A DNA stretch of 64,000 bases from Limosilactobacillus rudii (GTDB taxonomy: Bacteria > Bacillota > Bacilli > Lactobacillales > Lactobacillaceae): positions 1-64,000 of the forward strand of contig NZ_JACIVB010000062.1 in the NCBI RefSeq assembly GCF_014145455.1, read 5' to 3'. Positions within the stretch are counted from its first letter, which is position 1; every line of letters begins with the position of its first letter. A model generated the notes under the pieces. That model saw nothing but the letters and a program-made list of their open reading frames with translations, had not been told where the DNA came from and did no database searches. Positions 28,075 through 36,963 of this stretch are shown in pieces. The position numbers and the translations under genes are program-made.

Positions 28075-28125
28075 GGAGTTAAGATTTTAGTTGCATTAGT
28101 GCAGCTGAATCTCAACTCCTTTTAT
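28071..28125. terminator. Bidirectional terminator between flippase and nnrD
   Basis: AAGGAGTTAAGATT pairs with AATCTCAACTCCTT with one mismatch, followed by TTATT; it serves convergent genes. Confidence 0.85.
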
Positions 28126-28128
28126 TAT

Positions 28129-28989
28129 TTAGTTCAAAAAGCCAATATGATGATCATCTTCAAGTTTTTCCATCTTCTTCATAAAAGCCGGTAAAGCACG
28201 ACTGATTTGGTGAGGAAGAACAATATATTGACTTTCAGCAATCTTTTCGGCAATCGCACTGTGCACATAAACGGCGGCAAGAACAGCCTCAGCGGGTTTA
28301 TCGTTGAACTCGGCGGTAAAGCCACCAACAATTCCAGCTAAAGTATCACCCATTCCACCGACCGCCTGTGCAGGTGTTCCAATTGGTAATTGATATACTT
28401 GATTGCTAGTGTAAATTTCGGTGTGATGTTTCTTTAAAACAACTGTGGCTCCTAGTTTTTGCTGAGCAATCTTATTTTTGTCTTCTGTCTGTTCACCAAT
28501 TTTAATTCCTGATAGCCGTTGCCATTCCATTTCGTGGGGGGTATAGATAATATTACCGTGCGGTTGATCGATATTTTCGTGTGCCATTAGGGTGATAGCC
28601 GAACCATCGATAATAACATTTTGTTGGTCATTAGTATTGGCAAAAACATTTTTTAATATTTGAAGGCTTGATTCATCATCGCCAAGGCCAGGTCCAACGA
28701 CTACACTGGTAGCTGCTTGAACAAGATCAGCAACTTGCTTATCATTAGTAAAATCAGCAAACATTGCTTCCGGTAATTGTGAATGGAGGGGACTGGAATT
28801 ACTTTTATCAGTGGCGGTTGTCACTAATCCGGCACCAGCACATACAGCAGCCATTGATGCCATGATGATTGCTCCCCCGAAGTTGTGATTACCGCCAACT
28901 AGGGTCACCTTACCAAAAGTTCCTTTAAAACTATTTTGCGGTCGCGGTGTAATAACATCTTTAAGGATTTGGTCAGTAAGCTTTTCCAC
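28129..28989 (-). CDS. nnrD: ADP-dependent NAD(P)H-hydrate dehydratase
   Basis: A 286-residue ribokinase-fold enzyme that repairs hydrated NAD(P)H. Motifs: TFGKVTLVGGNHNFGGAIIMA near the N-terminus, VVGPGLG (residues about 97-103), TPHEMEW, and the catalytic/anion-hole region AVGGMGDTLAGI. No fused epimerase (NnrE) domain is present. The start is GTG 28989 with AAGGAG 8 nt upstream. Divergent from pepV. Confidence 0.9.
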   Translation of the reverse strand: MEKLTDQILKDVITPRPQNSFKGTFGKVTLVGGNHNFGGAIIMASMAAVCAGAGLVTTATDKSNSSPLHSQLPEAMFADFTNDKQVADLVQAATSVVVGPGLGDDESSLQILKNVFANTNDQQNVIIDGSAITLMAHENIDQPHGNIIYTPHEMEWQRLSGIKIGEQTEDKNKIAQQKLGATVVLKKHHTEIYTSNQVYQLPIGTPAQAVGGMGDTLAGIVGGFTAEFNDKPAEAVLAAVYVHSAIAEKIAESQYIVLPHQISRALPAFMKKMEKLEDDHHIGFLN

Positions 28990-29075
28990 GTTTAAGACTC
29001 CTTATTATTTATTTACTAAACAGTTTAATGGTATCATTAAAATTAGTCAAAGTAGAATATTTTGGAGGGATTATA

Positions 29076-30482
29076 ATGACTGAATGGATGAAAGCGGCTG
29101 AAGCACAGAAAGAAAACTATTTGAATGACCTCGTGGCGTTAATGAAGATTCCTAGTGTGCGTGATGATGCAGCTGCTACTGATGAATATCCGCTTGGGCC
29201 ACGTCCGGCTCAAGCATTAAAAGCTTTTTTGGAAATGGCAGAACAAGACGGTTTTAAAGTAAAAAATATTGATAACCTTGTTGGCTATGCAGAGTGGGGT
29301 GAAGGTGACGAAACCCTAGCAATTTTAGCCCACCTAGATGTAATGCCAGCAGGCAAAGGGTGGGATACAGACCCCTTTGATCCTGTAATTAAGGATGGAA
29401 AATTATATGGACGAGGAGCTTCAGATGATAAAGGACCTGGAATGGCTGCTTATTATGCTCTCAAGTATCTGAAAGACCAAGGTATTAAGTTTAATAAAAA
29501 GGTTCGTTTTATTGTCGGCACTGACGAAGAAAGTAATTGGACCGGGATGCACCGGTACTTTGAAGTTGAGCCGGCGCCAACGCTTGGTTTTTCTCCAGAT
29601 GCTGAATTCCCAGTAATAAATGGTGAGAAGGGGCAGGTTTCGTTGTTACTTGACGTTCCTGCTGGCAATGGAGATGCATCGACGCAACTCATTAATTTTG
29701 AATCTGGTTTGCGGTTTAACATGGTTCCTCGAGAAGCTGTTGCGATTATGCGAACGGACAATCCACAAGAAATTACTAATGATTTTGGTCACTTTATTGA
29801 GGAAAACCCGGTAGACGGCAATATCGAATCGACTGATAGAGGGCTTAAAATTACCGTTATTGGTAAGGCTGCTCATGGAATGGAGCCGGAGAAGGGAATT
29901 AACGCTGGAACGTACCTTGCTAAATTCTTGAATCAGTATGATTTTGCCGGTGGTGCTAAGAGCTTTATTGAATTTCTTGCCGACTACCTTCACCTCGATA
30001 CCCGAATGAACGGCTTCGATGGTGGTGCCTTTGCTGATCCGGTAATGGGTGAATTAACGATGAACGCTGGAATTTTAAAGTTTGATGCAGCTGAAGGTGG
30101 GCATATTGATATGAACTTCCGCTTTCCTAAAGGGGTAACTCCAGATAACTTAGAAAATACCGTTAAGAGAGTTGCAGATAAACTTAATATCGATGTTAAA
30201 CAAGGACCGGCACAAGAACCGCATTATGTTGATCCTGATGACCCAATTGTTAAGACACTAATGCAGGCTTATATTAATCAGACTGGTGATACTGATGCTA
30301 AGCCTGAAGTTGTAGGTGGTGGTACCTATGGTCGTCTTATGAAACGGGGGGTAGCATTTGGGGCATTGATGCCGCATACACCAAATACAATGCACCAAGC
30401 CAATGAATACCAGCCAGTTAACGACCTAATTACATCGATGGCTATTTACATGGAAGCGATTAATAATCTCGTTACAGAATAA
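29076..30482 (+). CDS. pepV: Dipeptidase PepV
   Basis: A 468-residue M20-family zinc dipeptidase of lactobacilli, releasing amino acids from a broad range of dipeptides. Metal-site motifs: LAHLDVMPAG (His87-Asp89 region), GRGASDDKGP (bridging Asp), GTDEESNW (catalytic Glu pair) and the C-terminal MPHTPNTMHQANEY (His ligand). ATG 29076 follows TGGAGGG; the longer frame from 29028 overlaps promoter sequence. A shared TAAACAGTT motif lies upstream. Confidence 0.93.
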   Translation: MTEWMKAAEAQKENYLNDLVALMKIPSVRDDAAATDEYPLGPRPAQALKAFLEMAEQDGFKVKNIDNLVGYAEWGEGDETLAILAHLDVMPAGKGWDTDPFDPVIKDGKLYGRGASDDKGPGMAAYYALKYLKDQGIKFNKKVRFIVGTDEESNWTGMHRYFEVEPAPTLGFSPDAEFPVINGEKGQVSLLLDVPAGNGDASTQLINFESGLRFNMVPREAVAIMRTDNPQEITNDFGHFIEENPVDGNIESTDRGLKITVIGKAAHGMEPEKGINAGTYLAKFLNQYDFAGGAKSFIEFLADYLHLDTRMNGFDGGAFADPVMGELTMNAGILKFDAAEGGHIDMNFRFPKGVTPDNLENTVKRVADKLNIDVKQGPAQEPHYVDPDDPIVKTLMQAYINQTGDTDAKPEVVGGGTYGRLMKRGVAFGALMPHTPNTMHQANEYQPVNDLITSMAIYMEAINNLVTE

Positions 30483-30527
30483 GATTGTGCTAAAATAAAA
30501 GCAGAATAAGGTATGGAGGTGTCAAAA

Positions 30528-31025
30528 ATGAGTTATCAAAAAATTTTAGTTGGTATCGATGGATCAAAACAGTCTGATATGGCGTTTACCAAGGCAATTG
30601 ATGTTGCAAAGACAAATGATGCAAAATTATACTTATTGAGTATTATTAATGGTGAGCGCTACCCAACAACGGGGCCAGGTGGATATGGTTTTGTTAGCCA
30701 TAGTATCTATGATTCAGCTGTTGAGACGATGCAAAAGAAGTTAGCAGCCTATAAGAAGAAAGCTGCAGCAGCAGGAGTTAAAGAAATCGAAACGGCTGTC
30801 GAAATTGGTAATGCCAAGGTTGAACTTGCCGAACATTATCCTCAAAAAAATGGGATTGATTTAATCATTATTGGCGCAACCGGCTTAAATGTTGTGGGAC
30901 GACTACTTGTTGGTTCGACAGCAGCGTATACTATTCGCGAAGCTCCTTGTGATGTAACAGTGGTTAAAACAAATTTGGAAAACCAAAAGTTAGACATTAA
31001 AGAATCAACGTATCCAGAGATGTAA
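30528..31025 (+). CDS. Universal stress protein (UspA family)
   Basis: A 165-residue UspA-fold protein. KILVGIDGSKQSDMAF forms the first strand and ATP-site Asp. The ATP-binding motif G-2x-G-9x-G(S/T) is seen in GATGLNVVGRLLVGSTAAY. It is likely a nucleotide-binding stress protein. ATG 30528 is preferred (GGAGGTG upstream) to the earlier in-frame codon at 30513. It follows pepV by 45 bp and may be co-transcribed with it. Confidence 0.9.
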   Translation: MSYQKILVGIDGSKQSDMAFTKAIDVAKTNDAKLYLLSIINGERYPTTGPGGYGFVSHSIYDSAVETMQKKLAAYKKKAAAAGVKEIETAVEIGNAKVELAEHYPQKNGIDLIIIGATGLNVVGRLLVGSTAAYTIREAPCDVTVVKTNLENQKLDIKESTYPEM

Positions 31026-31065
31026 AATTAACTGAGTAAATAATTTAATATTTGAGATATAAGAG

Positions 31066-31107
31066 AAGCCCTTTAAATCAGCAAAGATGTTGGTTTAAAG
31101 GGCTTTA
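31066..31107 (+). terminator. Terminator after uspA
   Basis: AAGCCCTTTAAA pairs perfectly with TTTAAAGGGCTT, then TATTA. Confidence 0.88.
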
Positions 31108-31235
31108 TTAAGTTGTGGCTTTAAGCAGTTAAGATAAGAGATGATCTTAATTATCAATTTGTTTTACTTATAAAAATGCAAATTCACAATTTTTACGTAT
31201 ATATATTAATAGGACGTTGTGAAGGAGTGTTTTTT

Positions 31236-32273
31236 ATGATGTTAAAACAACAAATGATTATCGGTGCGATGATTATGTTAATGGGCTTAAGCGGGCAGGG
31301 TGTTAAAGCAGACAGTTTACAGCAGGCTGCACGGCATGATGCTAGCGAAGCAGTAAAAGATTTTTGCCAAGTTGATGAGGAAGAGTTGGCAAACCACGAT
31401 GAAGAATACATTAATGCCTATTTGACAGAATACGAGCAAGCTTTAAATGAATATGCGACATCAGTGAATCACGGATATAAAAATGTAATCGATGATACAG
31501 TTGATCAATCAGCGGGTGAGAGCGATGAAAAAGAGACAAGGGATAAAACAACGTTGCAGAACCGCGAAAATAATTTAAAAGTTGATGATCATATTTACCC
31601 ACCGCAATTACCATCAGATTACCAAGCAAAATTCATCAATCGAATAGCAAAAGCAGCGCAGAAGATTGGGCAAGAATATGATTTGTATCCCTCCGTTATT
31701 ATTGCTCAGGCGATTTTAGAGAGTGATTGGGGAAGAAGTACTTTAAGTCGTGCGCCATATTATAACCTATTTGGAGTCAAGGGATATTTTGCCAACCGTA
31801 CAATAAATCAACCGACAATTGAATATGACCGTCACGGTAGGCAGTTTACGATTTTTAGTAATTTCTGTCAGTATAAAAATGAAAGTGAATCATTACGAAA
31901 CTATGCAAAGACTCTTGAAGCACCGTTATATAGCGGAGTCCATCGCAAAAAGGCAACAAACTATCGTATTGCAACAAAGGCATTGTTAGGATGCTATGCG
32001 ACTGATCCAGATTATGATCAAAAATTAAATAAGTTAATAGATACGTATCAGTTAACAAAATATGATCTGTCCCCTCATGATAATAAAAGTGTTAAAGCCT
32101 TGCCAATTTCTAATAATAATGAAAATATTAGGCCAATACCGATGGTGAGTAAGCATTCGGTAAAAGCAAAGAAAGATAATAATCATGTTCCACATTATTT
32201 ATCATTATTAGGTGGGTTGGGAACAGCAGGAATCATTGAATTTTGGCATAAACTAAAAGGGCAAAGAGAATAG
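31236..32273 (+). CDS. Secreted GH73 beta-N-acetylglucosaminidase-like hydrolase
   Basis: A 345-residue exported peptidoglycan hydrolase. Signal peptide residues 1-25 (MMLKQQMIIGAMIM, cleavage near VKA-DS). A charged helical region covers about 26-130. The GH73 domain is about 131-270, with the catalytic Glu in AQAILESDWGRS and YYNLFGVKG after it. A short hydrophobic C-terminal helix (YLSLLGGLGTAGIIEFW) may anchor it to the membrane. ATG 31236 has AAGGAG upstream. No LysM or SLAP domain is present. Confidence 0.87.
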   Translation: MMLKQQMIIGAMIMLMGLSGQGVKADSLQQAARHDASEAVKDFCQVDEEELANHDEEYINAYLTEYEQALNEYATSVNHGYKNVIDDTVDQSAGESDEKETRDKTTLQNRENNLKVDDHIYPPQLPSDYQAKFINRIAKAAQKIGQEYDLYPSVIIAQAILESDWGRSTLSRAPYYNLFGVKGYFANRTINQPTIEYDRHGRQFTIFSNFCQYKNESESLRNYAKTLEAPLYSGVHRKKATNYRIATKALLGCYATDPDYDQKLNKLIDTYQLTKYDLSPHDNKSVKALPISNNNENIRPIPMVSKHSVKAKKDNNHVPHYLSLLGGLGTAGIIEFWHKLKGQRE

Positions 32274-32320
32274 CCTTTATTAGTGATAATTAGTCAGTAG
32301 TTAGTTTTTAAAATAGAAAC

Positions 32321-32344
32321 GAGGCTGAGTTGATTCCCAGCCTC
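32321..32344 (-). terminator. Terminator of the deoxynucleoside kinase gene
   Basis: GAGGCTG pairs with CAGCCTC; on the minus strand it is followed by GTTTCTATTTT. Confidence 0.7.
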
Positions 32345-32357
32345 GGTCACTAATATA

Positions 32358-32990
32358 TTATCGTAATGTTTTTAATCGCTCATCAATCATTCCTAGGACG
32401 GTTTCAACATTCTTAGGGTTTTCAAGATCATAGCGTTCTAAATCAATTTTCATTTTTGGACTAGCATCATAATCCTTATACCATTGTTTATAGGCACTCC
32501 ACATTTTGTAGTAATAATCCTTTAGTTCTGGATTAGTATCGATTTGTTCATAATCGCGACCACGCTTTTTGATACGGTATAAAATTGTTTCAAAGTCGGT
32601 TTCTGAATAAACCATCAAGTCTGGTGCTCGTTTTGGCAACTGTTGTAGGTCGTTCATCATGTTGTCTAAGAGCTTTAAGTAAACTTCTAACTCTGTATCG
32701 CTGATATTGCCCTCTGCGTTGTTTTCACGTGTAAAAAGTGCATCTTCATAGATTGAACGATCAAGCACATTATTGTCATCAGTTAGTGCCTGTTTAATCA
32801 TTGAGAACCGCTTGTTTAAAAAATAAATCTGGAGTAAAAAGCCGTATTGCTTTGGATTCTTGTAGTACAGTGGTAAAACTGGATTTTCTCCAACTGGTTC
32901 AAAAAATGCTTTTGTATGTAAGTGTTCAGCAATCTTTCCTGTTAGGGTAGTTTTGCCGACACCGATCATCCCTGCTGTAATAATCACCAT
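32358..32990 (-). CDS. Deoxynucleoside kinase
   Basis: A 210-residue dNK-family kinase that phosphorylates deoxynucleosides for salvage. The P-loop GMIGVGKTTL is at residues 7-16, the DRSIYED motif (E-R-S type) near 77-83, and a lid with RIKKRGRDYE follows. Substrate (dA, dG or dC) cannot be fixed by eye; lactobacilli carry dAK/dGK-type enzymes. ATG 32990 follows AGAGGGG. Together with NrdDG it is part of dNTP supply. Confidence 0.88.
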   Translation of the reverse strand: MVIITAGMIGVGKTTLTGKIAEHLHTKAFFEPVGENPVLPLYYKNPKQYGFLLQIYFLNKRFSMIKQALTDDNNVLDRSIYEDALFTRENNAEGNISDTELEVYLKLLDNMMNDLQQLPKRAPDLMVYSETDFETILYRIKKRGRDYEQIDTNPELKDYYYKMWSAYKQWYKDYDASPKMKIDLERYDLENPKNVETVLGMIDERLKTLR

Positions 32991-33205
32991 AATGGCCCCT
33001 CTTTACTTTTTTGTCACAGAAACCATCTTACTACAAAATATTGTGGAAGAACATACTTAATTTTACAAGATTTGGTGGTTAGTAAAATTAATTTATCAAA
33101 TTAAAAGTTATCACATCTGCTTTGTGAGCGTTTATAATATTAAATATCGGGTGACTAAATATTTAAAATTTAATCACGTGAAAAATTAACTTTAAGGAAG
33201 TACAG

Positions 33206-33814
33206 ATGAGAAAAGAAAGCGAAAACGATAATCGAGTTCAGCTAACATTAGCAAAGCAACAAGGGACGTTAATTGAGGTTCATAATCTTCCTAATGATGA
33301 TTACTTTAATGTTGGCTTTGTAGTTGCACTTGATCCAGTATTCTGCCTAATGATCAGTATCGATTGGGACGGAAAGATTAACGGTTTAATTGCAATTCGA
33401 ATTAACAGTATTTTATATACCGAACGTCACAGTGACTATCTGACATCTGTCTCAGAAAAGACTAAAGTTGCTCATGATTATGGATACTTCGACATTTGGC
33501 AGGTTCAAAAATTCATTGATGACAATCCAGAAATTACCCAAGGAAATCTATTGTCAAATTTATTAGCAGACTCCTTTAATAATAAGCTACCGGTAGTAAT
33601 TGGTACAGATAAATATAAAGGAAGAGATGATTTTACCGGGATAATTACAGAACTCGATACGATTAAGTTAACTCTCCATTATTTTAATGAACATGATTTA
33701 TCATCATTATGGGAGTACGATGTATTACGTGCCAAAATTGATTACCTTCGAGTTCGGGGTGCACAAATGGCAACAGGCCAACAAATCCTTCAAGATATTT
33801 TTAAGGAATTATGA
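33206..33814 (+). CDS. Hypothetical protein with two similar beta-rich halves
   Basis: A 202-residue soluble protein I do not recognise. Residues about 20-80 and 125-190 share a pattern: a G-(F/I)-(V/I) strand, LD turn, two more strands and a Y-(T/L) strand (VGFVVALDP ... ILYTER versus TGIITELDT ... IDYLRV). This suggests an internal duplication of a small, possibly Sm-like, barrel joined by a helical linker. ATG 33206 follows TAAGGAAG. No operon partner. The 215-bp spacer upstream (32991-33205) holds no recognised element beyond a TATAAT near 33132. Confidence 0.6.
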   Translation: MRKESENDNRVQLTLAKQQGTLIEVHNLPNDDYFNVGFVVALDPVFCLMISIDWDGKINGLIAIRINSILYTERHSDYLTSVSEKTKVAHDYGYFDIWQVQKFIDDNPEITQGNLLSNLLADSFNNKLPVVIGTDKYKGRDDFTGIITELDTIKLTLHYFNEHDLSSLWEYDVLRAKIDYLRVRGAQMATGQQILQDIFKEL

Positions 33815-33866
33815 TTGCAAATAAAACTAATTTAGTTTAAGGTAATTTAAATACTATTTAGCTTAA

Positions 33867-33883
33867 TAAAACTGTTTACTAAA
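33867..33883 (+). promoter_or_regulatory. Candidate operator upstream of rbsR
   Basis: TAAAACTGTTTACTAAA; its complement TTTAGTAAACAGTTTTA recurs with small changes after rbsK (35983-35996) and upstream of pepV (29012-29028). The AGTAAAC half-site fits LacI-family operators, so RbsR autoregulation is plausible. Confidence 0.45.
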
Positions 33884-33897
33884 GAGGTTGGACAGCA

Positions 33898-34914
33898 ATG
33901 AAAAAGAAGATAACGATTCGTGATTTAGCAAATGAAGCAGGTGTTTCAGTTACAACAGTCTCGCAAATCCTTAATAATAAGGGTGAACGCTTTAGCAAGG
34001 CAACCCAGGAAAAGGTTTTTGCGTTGCGAGATAAGTATAAATATGTTCCTGATTTTAATGCCCGTAATTTGATTTTAAAAAGCGCTAAGACAATAGGTGT
34101 ATTAGTTCCTAATATTGCAAATCCGTTTTTTGGAACATTTGTTGAGGGGGTACAAAGTATTGCAAGAGAAGCTAAATTTATTCCATTAGTTTTTAGTGCA
34201 AATAAGGATCCCAAACTTGAAAAGTATTACCTTTCACAAATGATAGAGCGGTCAATTAGTGGCCTTGTTATCGCTAGTGCGACGATGACAACGGCAACAA
34301 TAAAAGAGGTTATATCATTTAATGATATTCCGTATATTTTATTTGATCAAAACCATACCCAAGATGGCGACCGCGTGCAGACAAGTGACTATTTAGGGGG
34401 ACAAATTGCGGCTAAACACTTATTAAAATTAGGACATAAAAAGATTGCTGTTTTGACGTCTGATAATCCGACTGAAAATTTAAATCATCGTATGAATGGT
34501 TTTAAAAAAGTAATTGAGAAAAGTGGTTTAACTATTATCGATTCTCACGATATTATTCGTGCACCACTTACAAAAGCCGGTGGGTATACAGCAGCAAAAG
34601 AAGTACTTGCTACTGGTGCCTCTGCCGTATTTGCTGCAAATGATGAAATGGCAATTGGGCTTCTTCGTGGTCTACATGAAAGAGGGATAAAAGTTCCAGA
34701 AGAGATGTCAGTGATGGGCTATGATAATATTTATTGGGACGATTATGTGTATCCTCGATTGACAACCGTTCAGCAGCCAATTTTTGATTTGGGTGCAGGT
34801 GCGACTAAAATGTTAATTGAACGGATTAATCATGATAGTGATGAAGCGCGTGTGCAAAGTTTTCCAGTAAAATTAATTGAACGAGATAGTACAGGCCCCT
34901 ATCAACAAAAATAA
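33898..34914 (+). CDS. rbsR: LacI-family ribose operon repressor
   Basis: A 338-residue regulator: LacI helix-turn-helix at the N-terminus (ITIRDLANEAGVSVTTVSQIL, hinge region to about 60), then a periplasmic-binding-protein-like sensor domain (IGVLVPNIANPFFGTFVEG). Assignment as RbsR rests on the adjacent ribokinase gene. ATG 33898 has AGAGGTTGG upstream. Probably controls its own operon via the motif just upstream. Confidence 0.85.
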   Translation: MKKKITIRDLANEAGVSVTTVSQILNNKGERFSKATQEKVFALRDKYKYVPDFNARNLILKSAKTIGVLVPNIANPFFGTFVEGVQSIAREAKFIPLVFSANKDPKLEKYYLSQMIERSISGLVIASATMTTATIKEVISFNDIPYILFDQNHTQDGDRVQTSDYLGGQIAAKHLLKLGHKKIAVLTSDNPTENLNHRMNGFKKVIEKSGLTIIDSHDIIRAPLTKAGGYTAAKEVLATGASAVFAANDEMAIGLLRGLHERGIKVPEEMSVMGYDNIYWDDYVYPRLTTVQQPIFDLGAGATKMLIERINHDSDEARVQSFPVKLIERDSTGPYQQK

Positions 34915-34971
34915 TATGGTATGATGGTACTACCAGTTAAATGATTGTTTATTCAAGGAGGAAATAAATAG

Positions 34972-35895
34972 ATGACAAACCATGTAACAATTGTAGGGAG
35001 TTTAAACGTTGATACAACAATGAAGGTTAAGCGAATGCCATTACCTGGTGAAACAATTGCTGCTTTAGATAAAACTAATGCTGCTGGTGGGAAAGGTGCT
35101 AACCAAGCAGTTGCCGCTGCTCGTTCTGGTGCAGAAACGGCTTTTGTTGGCCAAGTTGGTGAAGATGCTGGTGGTGAAATGATGGTTCAAGCGTTGAAGG
35201 ATAACAATGTAGATACGGCAGGTATCCATGTTGATCCTAAGGCTGGAACCGGCTCGGCTGCGATTCTATTAGATGAAAATGGTCAAAATAGTATCTTAGT
35301 ATATGGGGGAGCTAACCAACAATTAAGTATTAAAGAAGTTGAAGACGCTCGGGATCAAATTGCTGCTGCTGATTTTGTTATTGCGCAATTTGAGACTCCG
35401 CAAGAAGCAACTTTACGGGCATTCCAAATTGCTAAAGAAAATGGTGTTAAGACAATCTTAAATCCTGCTCCTGCACATAAGATTGATCCTGAAGTATTAA
35501 AGCTAACTGATTTAATTATTCCAAATGAAACAGAAAGTTCTGCATTGACGGGAATAATTGTTACCGATGAAACTTCGATGTTAATGTCAGCTGCTAAGTT
35601 TGCACAAATGGGTGTTCGTAATTTGATTATTACGGTGGGAGCTAAAGGTGCCTTTTACTGTACACAAGATGGTTACAACTTTATTCCAGCTTTCAAAGTT
35701 AATGCAGTTGATACAACGGCAGCAGGTGATACCTTTATTGGAGCGTTATCATCACAATTAAAACCAGATATGAGTAACATTGAAAAGGCATTAGTTTACG
35801 CTCAACGAGCAAGCTCACTGGCAGTTCAAAAGCTCGGTGCATTGCCATCAATTCCAACTCATGATGAAGTTATTGCAGCTTCAAAGAATAACTAA
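34972..35895 (+). CDS. rbsK: Ribokinase
   Basis: A 307-residue PfkB-family kinase converting ribose to ribose 5-phosphate. N-terminal GSLNVDTTMKVKRMPLPGET and substrate motif AAGGKGANQAVAAARSGA are present. The catalytic anion-hole motif is DTTAAGDTFIGAL (residues about 246-258). It sits 57 bp behind rbsR; no ribose transporter or RbsD gene adjoins, so ribose uptake must be encoded elsewhere. AAGGAGG precedes ATG 34972. Confidence 0.94.
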   Translation: MTNHVTIVGSLNVDTTMKVKRMPLPGETIAALDKTNAAGGKGANQAVAAARSGAETAFVGQVGEDAGGEMMVQALKDNNVDTAGIHVDPKAGTGSAAILLDENGQNSILVYGGANQQLSIKEVEDARDQIAAADFVIAQFETPQEATLRAFQIAKENGVKTILNPAPAHKIDPEVLKLTDLIIPNETESSALTGIIVTDETSMLMSAAKFAQMGVRNLIITVGAKGAFYCTQDGYNFIPAFKVNAVDTTAAGDTFIGALSSQLKPDMSNIEKALVYAQRASSLAVQKLGALPSIPTHDEVIAASKNN

Positions 35896-35908
35896 ATATT
35901 ATATTAAA

Positions 35909-35951
35909 AAAAGGCTCAGGATGTTTATAACGATGTTCTGAGCTTTAATTT
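35909..35951 (+). terminator. Terminator after rbsK
   Basis: AAGGCTCAG pairs with CTGAGCTT, then TAATTT. A second small hairpin (ACGCAA/TTGCGC plus TTTTGATTTT) follows at 35952-35980. Confidence 0.75.
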
Positions 35952-36023
35952 ACGCAAAGACTACTTGCGCTTTTGATTTTGATTTAGTAAACTGTTGGAC
36001 AAATAATGATGGAGGTTTTACTT

Positions 36024-36254
36024 GTGAAAGCAGAATTTATCCTTAAGGTAGTTACACCGCCGTTGATCATATTCGCGCTTTTGGTGTGGCTGACAATTGA
36101 ACATTATATTTCAGGATGGGTAATGTACTTACTGTGGGTGATCGGCTTTGTAATTGCTAATATTATCGTAACTAAAATTTCAACCCGCTGGAGTATCCAA
36201 CGAATGCGTGAAAAGCGAGCAAAGGAAGAGCAAAAGAAGAATGAGAATGATTAA
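36024..36254 (+). CDS. Small two-TM membrane protein
   Basis: A 76-residue protein with two hydrophobic segments (about residues 6-24 and 30-50) and a basic/acidic cytoplasmic tail (MREKRAKEEQKKNEND). The start is GTG 36024, 8 nt after GGAGG; the upstream ATGs at 36006/36009 overlap that RBS. It overlaps the downstream protease gene by 8 nt, implying coupled translation. Function unknown. Confidence 0.72.
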   Translation: MKAEFILKVVTPPLIIFALLVWLTIEHYISGWVMYLLWVIGFVIANIIVTKISTRWSIQRMREKRAKEEQKKNEND

Positions 36255-36918
36255 AAAGTCTTGGGCGTTTAGGGTTGTCTTAATAGCATTAATGTTGATT
36301 GCCATTGAGATTCCACCAATTGTGGTTAATTTTGCAATCCATTACGCAAAAACAAGCCAGCTTGCAGTTTATGGCTTTATGATTTTATTTATATGCTTAA
36401 TGTTAGCGATTATTTGGTGGGCTCGTCGGACTTATCACACCTATAATCAGTTAGGTTCGCCAGCTGGTATTAAAATCAGGTGGATTATTGGTGGGTATTT
36501 AGCAATTATAGTCGGAATGGACATTTTAAGTTTTTTTAATCAATTAATCTATCATCAAACTGAAACGGCTAATAATGCTGCTTTAGGAAGTATGCTTGGT
36601 CATAGTCCAATTATTACTGTCATTTTTGTATTTTCAGCCGTTATTTTAAGCCCTATCGCAGAAGAATTGATTTTTCGTGGAACACTTACCAATATGTTTT
36701 TTAGACGTGGCAATATTTGGCCTAAGGCAATTCTTTCAGGTATTGTTTTTTCAACTGGACATATGAGTACTAATCCGATTAGTTTTATAATTTATGCTTA
36801 TATGGGGTTGATTTTGGCACTTGTTTATTTAAAAACGGGTGATATTCGTAATTCAATTGCAGTTCATATAATTAATAATAGCATTGCGATGTACGTTCTT
36901 TTAATGCAGGTTAGTTAA
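36247..36918 (+). CDS. CPBP-family intramembrane metalloprotease
   Basis: A 223-residue membrane protein of the CAAX protease/bacteriocin-processing (ABI) family. The three motifs are visible: EELIFRG (EExxxR), FSTGHMSTNP (FxxxH) and HIINNS (HxxxN/B). About seven TM segments. In lactic acid bacteria, members are linked to bacteriocin immunity or prenyl-protein processing, but no bacteriocin gene is nearby. Start ATG 36247 (ATG 36241 also possible) overlaps the upstream small membrane protein gene. Confidence 0.85.
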   Translation: MIKKSWAFRVVLIALMLIAIEIPPIVVNFAIHYAKTSQLAVYGFMILFICLMLAIIWWARRTYHTYNQLGSPAGIKIRWIIGGYLAIIVGMDILSFFNQLIYHQTETANNAALGSMLGHSPIITVIFVFSAVILSPIAEELIFRGTLTNMFFRRGNIWPKAILSGIVFSTGHMSTNPISFIIYAYMGLILALVYLKTGDIRNSIAVHIINNSIAMYVLLMQVS

Positions 36919-36928
36919 TAATATGTTA

Positions 36929-36957
36929 TTGTAATCGCTTTCTAAAATAAGTATAAT
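36929..36957 (+). promoter_or_regulatory. Strong promoter with an overlapping cre site driving an RNA gene
   Basis: TTGTAA (36929-36934), exactly 17 bp, TATAAT (36952-36957). TTGTAATCGCTTTCTA (36929-36944) is a full match to the CcpA cre consensus WTGNAANCGNWNNCWW and covers the -35, a position where CcpA normally represses. Confidence 0.75.
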
Positions 36958-36963
36958 ATAAAT

